Program-made: the position numbers and the translations under genes
Shown: positions 59,888-64,000 of the stretch, in pieces
Numbering within the stretch: position 1 is the stretch's first letter
Layout of the letters: every line of letters begins with the position of its first letter
NCBI GenBank assembly: GCA_027887045.1
Contig: JAPCJH010000002.1
Span: forward strand, 1 to 64,000
Source: Nitrososphaerota archaeon
GTDB taxonomy: Archaea > Thermoproteota > Nitrososphaeria > Nitrososphaerales > Gagatemarchaeaceae
Length of the DNA stretch: 64,000 nucleotides
Direction of reading: 5' to 3'
Notes under the pieces: model-generated
Told to the model about the DNA's origin: nothing
Databases searched by the model: none
The model's input: the letters and a program-made list of their open reading frames with translations, nothing else

Positions 59888-60985
59888 ATGCAAGCGGCAG
59901 GTTACAGGTTCAGAGTTCAGAAGTTGAAGAAACGGCTCGGGGAGGAAGGTCTGCAAGGTGCGGTGATGGTTCCCGGGCCAAACCTGAGATACTATACGGG
60001 GGGAAATTCCATTTTACTCGAGCGACCATTCCTTCTGTTCGTTTCGAAAGAGGGAGAGGCTCACATGGTTGCGCCGGAGCTTGAAGCTGGCCCGTATCGA
60101 CATTCCCCCATCCCGATTCGCATCCATCCTTGGACTGACAACGAGGGTCCGGGCAAGGCGTTCAAGGAATTGACATCGACGTTGGAGCTCGGAGGCATGT
60201 GGGGGGTAGAAGGGCGGGCGCCGTATCTTTTCGTCTACCATCTTCAGAAACACGCTCGGGTGAAGCTAGCGAACGGTGAGCCGGTGCTCCAAGGAGTCAG
60301 GGAAACGAAGGACGAGGAGGAAATCCGCTTGATGAGGAGGTCGGGGGAAATCCTAAGCAGGGTGTTCAAGAAGATCCCGTCGCTACTGAAGGTGGGGATG
60401 TCAGAACTCGAACTCGCGAGGAGACTCGGAGACGAAACGCTCGCGCAGGGCGCTGAGGCGGTGTCCGACTTGCTTGTCCAGTCCGGGGAGAGAGGGGCAG
60501 ATCCGCATTCGTTGCCTTCTCGGAGGAAGCTGAAGAAAGGCGAAAGCGTCGTAGTTGACATCTCCACTTCATTTTCGGGATACGTGGCGGACATCACGAG
60601 GACTTTCGTCCTCGGCGCGAGCCAGGAGCTGGAGAACACTTACGCGAAGGTCTTGGAAGCAGAGGAACGCGCGATAAAACAGGCGAGGACGGGGGTAACC
60701 GTCGGTTCCGTCGACGCGGCGGCCCGAGGTTTCCTGAAGAGATATGGGCTTGACAGGTACTTTATCCATAGAACGGGGCACGGCCTCGGGCTCGAGGTAC
60801 ACGAAGCACCGTACATTGTGTCCGGGGGGAGAGAAGTGCTCCGGGAAGACATGTTCTTCACGATAGAACCCGGCGTCTATGTGCCGGGAAAGAGCGGTGT
60901 AAGGATTGAAGACGACGTGATGTCGACGAAGGGTGGGAGAGACGTGATAACGAACCCGCCGAAGGAATACGGCTGGTGGAATTAG
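59888..60985 (+). CDS. pepQ: Xaa-Pro dipeptidase/aminopeptidase (M24B)
   Basis: The 365-residue protein has an N-terminal creatinase-like domain and a C-terminal pita-bread peptidase with all metal ligands: VVDISTSFSGYVADITRTF (two Asp), FIHRTGHGLGLEVHE (His), FFTIEPGVYVPG (Glu) and VRIEDDV (Glu). It cleaves X-Pro bonds and would release proline for the divergently encoded proline dehydrogenase. ATG 59888. Confidence 0.93.
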   Translation: MQAAGYRFRVQKLKKRLGEEGLQGAVMVPGPNLRYYTGGNSILLERPFLLFVSKEGEAHMVAPELEAGPYRHSPIPIRIHPWTDNEGPGKAFKELTSTLELGGMWGVEGRAPYLFVYHLQKHARVKLANGEPVLQGVRETKDEEEIRLMRRSGEILSRVFKKIPSLLKVGMSELELARRLGDETLAQGAEAVSDLLVQSGERGADPHSLPSRRKLKKGESVVVDISTSFSGYVADITRTFVLGASQELENTYAKVLEAEERAIKQARTGVTVGSVDAAARGFLKRYGLDRYFIHRTGHGLGLEVHEAPYIVSGGREVLREDMFFTIEPGVYVPGKSGVRIEDDVMSTKGGRDVITNPPKEYGWWN

Positions 60986-60991
60986 AGGTGC

Positions 60992-61273
60992 CTACGCCTT
61001 GGTCTTGCCGAAATGTGAGACCATCGTGTTCGTGTCCCGAATGTGTCTGACTTTATGGATTTTGTCGATGACAACGTCGTAGACGCGTTCGTCGCTTCCC
61101 ACGACGATACCCTTCTCAGTCTGAACGACCGCGAGCAGGTCCCAGTCTCCGGGGACAATGTGGACCTCTCTCACCTCGTCGATCTTTAAGAGGTCATTCA
61201 TCACCTTCCGTTCGAATCCTGGTTCAACGTCGAGTAGGACGAAGGCTTTCTGTTTCCTTTGAGAAGAGGGCAT
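60992..61273 (-). CDS. Stand-alone Lrp/AsnC ligand-binding (RAM) domain protein
   Basis: From ATG 61273 (about 28 bases after a TATA-like GAATTTAAATGC) the 93-residue product has the RAM alpha-beta fold: AFVLLDVEPGFERKVMNDLL, DEVREVHIVPGDWDLLAVVQ and HIRDTNTMVSHFGKT. It lacks the DNA-binding HTH. Such proteins bind amino acids and may modulate full-length Lrp regulators; the nearby proline genes give a plausible but untested link. Confidence 0.8.
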   Translation of the reverse strand: MPSSQRKQKAFVLLDVEPGFERKVMNDLLKIDEVREVHIVPGDWDLLAVVQTEKGIVVGSDERVYDVVIDKIHKVRHIRDTNTMVSHFGKTKA

Positions 61274-61330
61274 CTTGAATATGTGCCAGACCGACTGCAT
61301 TTAAATTCTCGCCGGAGGTTCTGTTCTCAT

Positions 61331-63022
61331 ATGAAAAATCTTGAGGTCGCCGACCTGCTCGACAAGCTCGGAGACCTCGTCGAGGCCAACGGCGAAGACA
61401 GGTTCAAGGTCATCGCGTACCATCGCGCGGCCACGAGCATCAGGAACATGGAAAAGGACATCGAGGAGTATTGGAGGGAAGGGAGGCTGGACGAAATCCA
61501 ATATGTGGGCGAAGGCATTGCGAAGAAGATCGATGAATATCTCAGGACGGGGAAACTCCGGGTTCTGAGCGAGCTCGAGGCTAAGGTTCCCGCGGGCGTC
61601 CCGGGGCTCATGAAGGTTCAGGGGATAGGGCCACGGACCGCATACAAGCTTTCGCACGACTTCGGGATCGCAAGCGTCGAAGAACTCAAGGCGGCATTGG
61701 AATCGGGGAAGCTTTCCGAGGAGTTCGGACCCACTGTGACGACATCCGTCCTAGAGGGAATCAGAAAACTCCAAGCTTACTCGAGGAGGATGCTCCTTCC
61801 GGATGCTGAGGGACTCCATGAAAGGCTGTCCTCGTTTTTTGAGGCAAACGGAATTCGAATCGCGATGGCGGGGAGCCTCAGGCGGGGGAAGAGCACAGTC
61901 GGCGATCTCGATCTACTCTCTTTGGATAAGCGGGCCGGTGAGCTCTTCAGAGATTATCCTGAGGTCGATCGAGTCCTGGAGAGCGGGACCAAGCGAGCGA
62001 GGGTGGTCCTGAAGCGGGGGGTCCAAGTCGACCTGAGGGTCTTTGAGAAAGCGGAATACGGAGCGGCCATGCTGTACTTTACCGGGTCGAAGGATCACAA
62101 CGTGGCCCTGAGGAATCTGGCGATAGACAGAGGATGGAAGCTGAACGAATACGGGTTGTTCGAGGTGAAGACGGGGGCGAGACTCGCGGGTGGGTCGGAG
62201 AAAGAGGTATACAAGAAGTTAGGCCTGACCTACATACCACCCGAACTTCGGGAGGACAGGGGGGAAATAGAAGCGGCGGCGAAGGACGCGCTCCCAAACC
62301 TCGTTAAGCTAGACGACTTGAAGGGCGACCTTCAGATGCACAGCACTTGGAGTGACGGGAGAGAGGAGCTCTCGGGGATGGCGAAGGCGGCGAAGGAGAG
62401 GGGATATGAGTATATGGCGATAACAGATCATTCGGTCTCCGTGAGGGTCGCCAACGGACTCAGCGAGGAGAGGTTTCTAAGGCAGTGGAAAGATATCGAC
62501 AAGCTCAACGACAAGCTCGCGCCGTTTCGCATCCTGAAGGGGGTCGAAGTTGAAATCAAGTCGGATGGTACCCCAGATTTTGACAAGGAGTTTCTCGATG
62601 AATTCGATGTCGTTGGAGCTTCCCTGCACCAGAGCTTCAATCAGAGCCCGGAGAAGCTTACCGAGAGGGTTGTCAGGGCGCTTTCGCAACCATCGATCGA
62701 CTTTCTTTGCCATCCGACCAACAGACTTCTGGGAAGGAGAGAGGGGAACCGGCTCGACCTGCTCAAGGTTATCAGGACGGCGAAGGAGAACGGAAAGATG
62801 CTGGAGATTGACGGGGAACCTCAGAGGCTCGACCTGGACGACGTGTGGGCGAAGAGGGCGATGGAGGAGGGAGTCACTCTGGTCATCGATTCGGACGCGC
62901 ACTCGACGGGTCAGCTTGACAACTTGGCTTACGGTGTTTTGGATGGGAGGCGGAGCTGGTTGGAAGCGAAGAACGTGGCCAACACAAGAAGTTTGAAGCA
63001 GTTCCTAAGATTCGTTTCGTGA
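61331..63022 (+). CDS. polX: Family X DNA polymerase with PHP domain (PolX)
   Basis: The 563-residue protein has an N-terminal 8-kDa-like/HhH region (GEDRFKVIAYHRAATSIRNM; GLMKVQGIGPRTAYKL), a nucleotidyltransferase with GSLRRGKSTVGDLDLLSLD (GSxRRxK...DxD) and a third Asp in RGVQVDLRVFE, then a C-terminal PHP domain: DLQMHSTWSDGREEL, AITDHS, CHPTNRLLGRR and VIDSDAHSTGQLDN. Such enzymes gap-fill in repair; the PHP domain adds 3'-5' exonuclease/phosphoesterase activity. Confidence 0.94.
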   Translation: MKNLEVADLLDKLGDLVEANGEDRFKVIAYHRAATSIRNMEKDIEEYWREGRLDEIQYVGEGIAKKIDEYLRTGKLRVLSELEAKVPAGVPGLMKVQGIGPRTAYKLSHDFGIASVEELKAALESGKLSEEFGPTVTTSVLEGIRKLQAYSRRMLLPDAEGLHERLSSFFEANGIRIAMAGSLRRGKSTVGDLDLLSLDKRAGELFRDYPEVDRVLESGTKRARVVLKRGVQVDLRVFEKAEYGAAMLYFTGSKDHNVALRNLAIDRGWKLNEYGLFEVKTGARLAGGSEKEVYKKLGLTYIPPELREDRGEIEAAAKDALPNLVKLDDLKGDLQMHSTWSDGREELSGMAKAAKERGYEYMAITDHSVSVRVANGLSEERFLRQWKDIDKLNDKLAPFRILKGVEVEIKSDGTPDFDKEFLDEFDVVGASLHQSFNQSPEKLTERVVRALSQPSIDFLCHPTNRLLGRREGNRLDLLKVIRTAKENGKMLEIDGEPQRLDLDDVWAKRAMEEGVTLVIDSDAHSTGQLDNLAYGVLDGRRSWLEAKNVANTRSLKQFLRFVS

Positions 63023-63144
63023 AGTCGCCTCGAACTTAAAGACCTCAGAAGGTGGAGGAATCGTTGCGGGGGTTGCTGGGGCTAATTGTTCCCAGGTAAC
63101 TCTAAACCAGTGGCGGTTAGTAGCTTGCTGCGTCCTTATCTTCG

Positions 63145-63997
63145 GTGTCCGATTACAAAAGTCATTCAAAGAGGCGCAAATATGTTAGTCCACGAACTCA
63201 CAAAGAAGCCATTCGTCTCTATCAGTCTGGTCTCAGTGTGGGAAAAATCAGTAAGAAATTGGGCCTCTCGCGCGAAGGGTTGCGATTGTACCTTCACCAA
63301 TCAGGCGTGAAGTTTCGTCATCAAGTCATCACATATCATCTTCCGGTGGAGAAATTGAATTGTGACGTGGCTCTACAGATCGGACTTCACGCGGGGGAGG
63401 GCTGGATTTCCGATCAATGGGATTGTCCCTCACGACATGGAATCGAGATATGATCAAACTTTGTACTTCGCTCGTCCGTCGCATTCTTGGGGTCGAGCCA
63501 TGCGTAACTGAGAATCCAGATAATACGACCACAATTCGATCCGGCCAGAAGCCTGTGAAAGATTTCTTCCTGAATATGGGTTTCCCTCGAGGGAGAAAGG
63601 CCGGTATTGTGAGACTACCGAGTCTAATCATGAATTCGGAGAATAGAGAGATTGTCAAAGCGACCTTAAGGGGCTTGTTCAGTTCGGATGGATGTTTCCA
63701 TCATGACGGAAATTCAGGAGAGTGCAGGTTCGAGGTGTCAAGTAAGTTTCTTCGTGACGATTTTGTACATCCTAGCAAGCGATTGGGGTACGACTTCAGG
63801 AGCTACACCTACATGCATCACAACGGCATAACAAGTTACCCTCACACACAGCGTACCTGGGAACGAGACTGAATGTGAAGAAGTGGATGGATGATGTAGG
63901 TTCGATGGCTGATTTGCACGTTCTGAGGTATGAGAAGTGGAAGCGACGGGTTTTCCCCGATGAAACGACTAATGAATCAGCGAGCAACACTTTTTGA
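63145..63997 (+). pseudogene. Decayed LAGLIDADG homing endonuclease
   Basis: Three frames together resemble one endonuclease. Frame 1 (GTG 63145): VSDYKSHSKRRKYVSPRTHK, an HTH LSVGKISKKLGLSREGLRLY, and the first LAGLIDADG helix ALQIGLHAGEGWISDQ. After a shift near 63412, frame 2 continues GLSLTTWNRDMIKLC and the second motif TLRGLFSSDGCFHHD. After another near 63830, frame 3 gives AYLGTRLNVKKWMDDVGSMA and ends RVFPDETTNESASNTF at TGA 63997. At least two frameshifts, so the gene is likely dead. It sits directly downstream of PolX; its host element would lie past the window edge. Confidence 0.7.
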
Positions 63998-64000
63998 CGG

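Noticed and set aside
1-64000. CRISPR arrays, insertion sequences with transposase, rRNA genes
   Set aside because: I saw no regularly spaced repeats, no transposase motifs and no rRNA signature anywhere in the window; the only mobile elements are inteins and homing endonucleases.

Overview
This window is archaeal chromosomal DNA, moderately GC-rich, most likely from a member of the TACK group (Thermoproteota, probably Nitrososphaeria-related or a neighbouring lineage). The evidence is the archaeal exosome/proteasome superoperon, an SBDS protein, L37Ae, a short nuclease-only XPF, an ESCRT-III (CdvB-type) protein, a thermosome subunit, F420 enzymes, HerA/NurA, and tRNA genes full of short non-canonical introns. 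Many genes start with TTG or GTG about 25 bases downstream of a TATA box, so leaderless transcription appears common.

Layout: 0-0.5 kb, tRNA-Asp and tRNA-Lys, each with two introns. 0.5-4.7 kb, Nfo endonuclease IV, small proteins, a JAMM peptidase, a glutamine amidotransferase and a DHH phosphoesterase. 4.8-9.3 kb, the superoperon psmA-SBDS-rrp4-rrp41-rrp42-rpl37ae-small Pcc1-like gene-pfdB. 9.4-15.1 kb, IPP isomerase, a riboflavin module (stand-alone CTP-dependent riboflavin kinase, RbkR-type regulator/kinase, complete ECF transporter) and xpf. 15.1-17.0 kb, an F420 operon. 17.1-19.3 kb, the EF-2 gene, interrupted by a 23-base bulge-helix-bulge (BHB) intron exactly in the P-loop lysine codon. 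19.4-26.8 kb, a DMT transporter, herA-nurA and small uncharacterised genes. 26.8-35.2 kb, thermosome, a metallopeptidase, an intein-split geranylgeranyl reductase, CdvB and MscL. 35.3-40.2 kb, a frameshifted homing endonuclease and nuoABCD with an intein in NuoB. 40.3-40.8 kb, broken small membrane-protein genes. 40.9-44.3 kb, CBS protein, citrate synthase, a second geranylgeranyl-reductase-like protein, AlaX and a triple-intron tRNA-Arg. 44.3-55.2 kb, a probable aromatic/phenolic catabolism island. 55.4-61.3 kb, a Zn/TM protein, GNAT, a gamma-glutamyltransferase homologue, a regulator, and proline dehydrogenase/prolidase. 61.3-64 kb, PolX and a decayed homing endonuclease.

The most striking features are three. 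First, RNA splicing is pervasive: seven tRNA introns plus one mRNA intron in EF-2, which would make synthesis of this essential factor depend on the tRNA splicing endonuclease. Second, two inteins sit at active-site or cofactor motifs (the N2-cluster cysteine of NuoB; the YxWxFP motif of geranylgeranyl reductase). Third, a cluster encodes a split PEP-synthase-like enzyme resembling PpsA/PpsB of phenylphosphate synthase next to a bicupin ring-cleavage dioxygenase, amidohydrolase, cyclase, FAH hydrolase and two paralogous HAD proteins. Coding starts, intron borders and functions are read from sequence alone; no database search was run.
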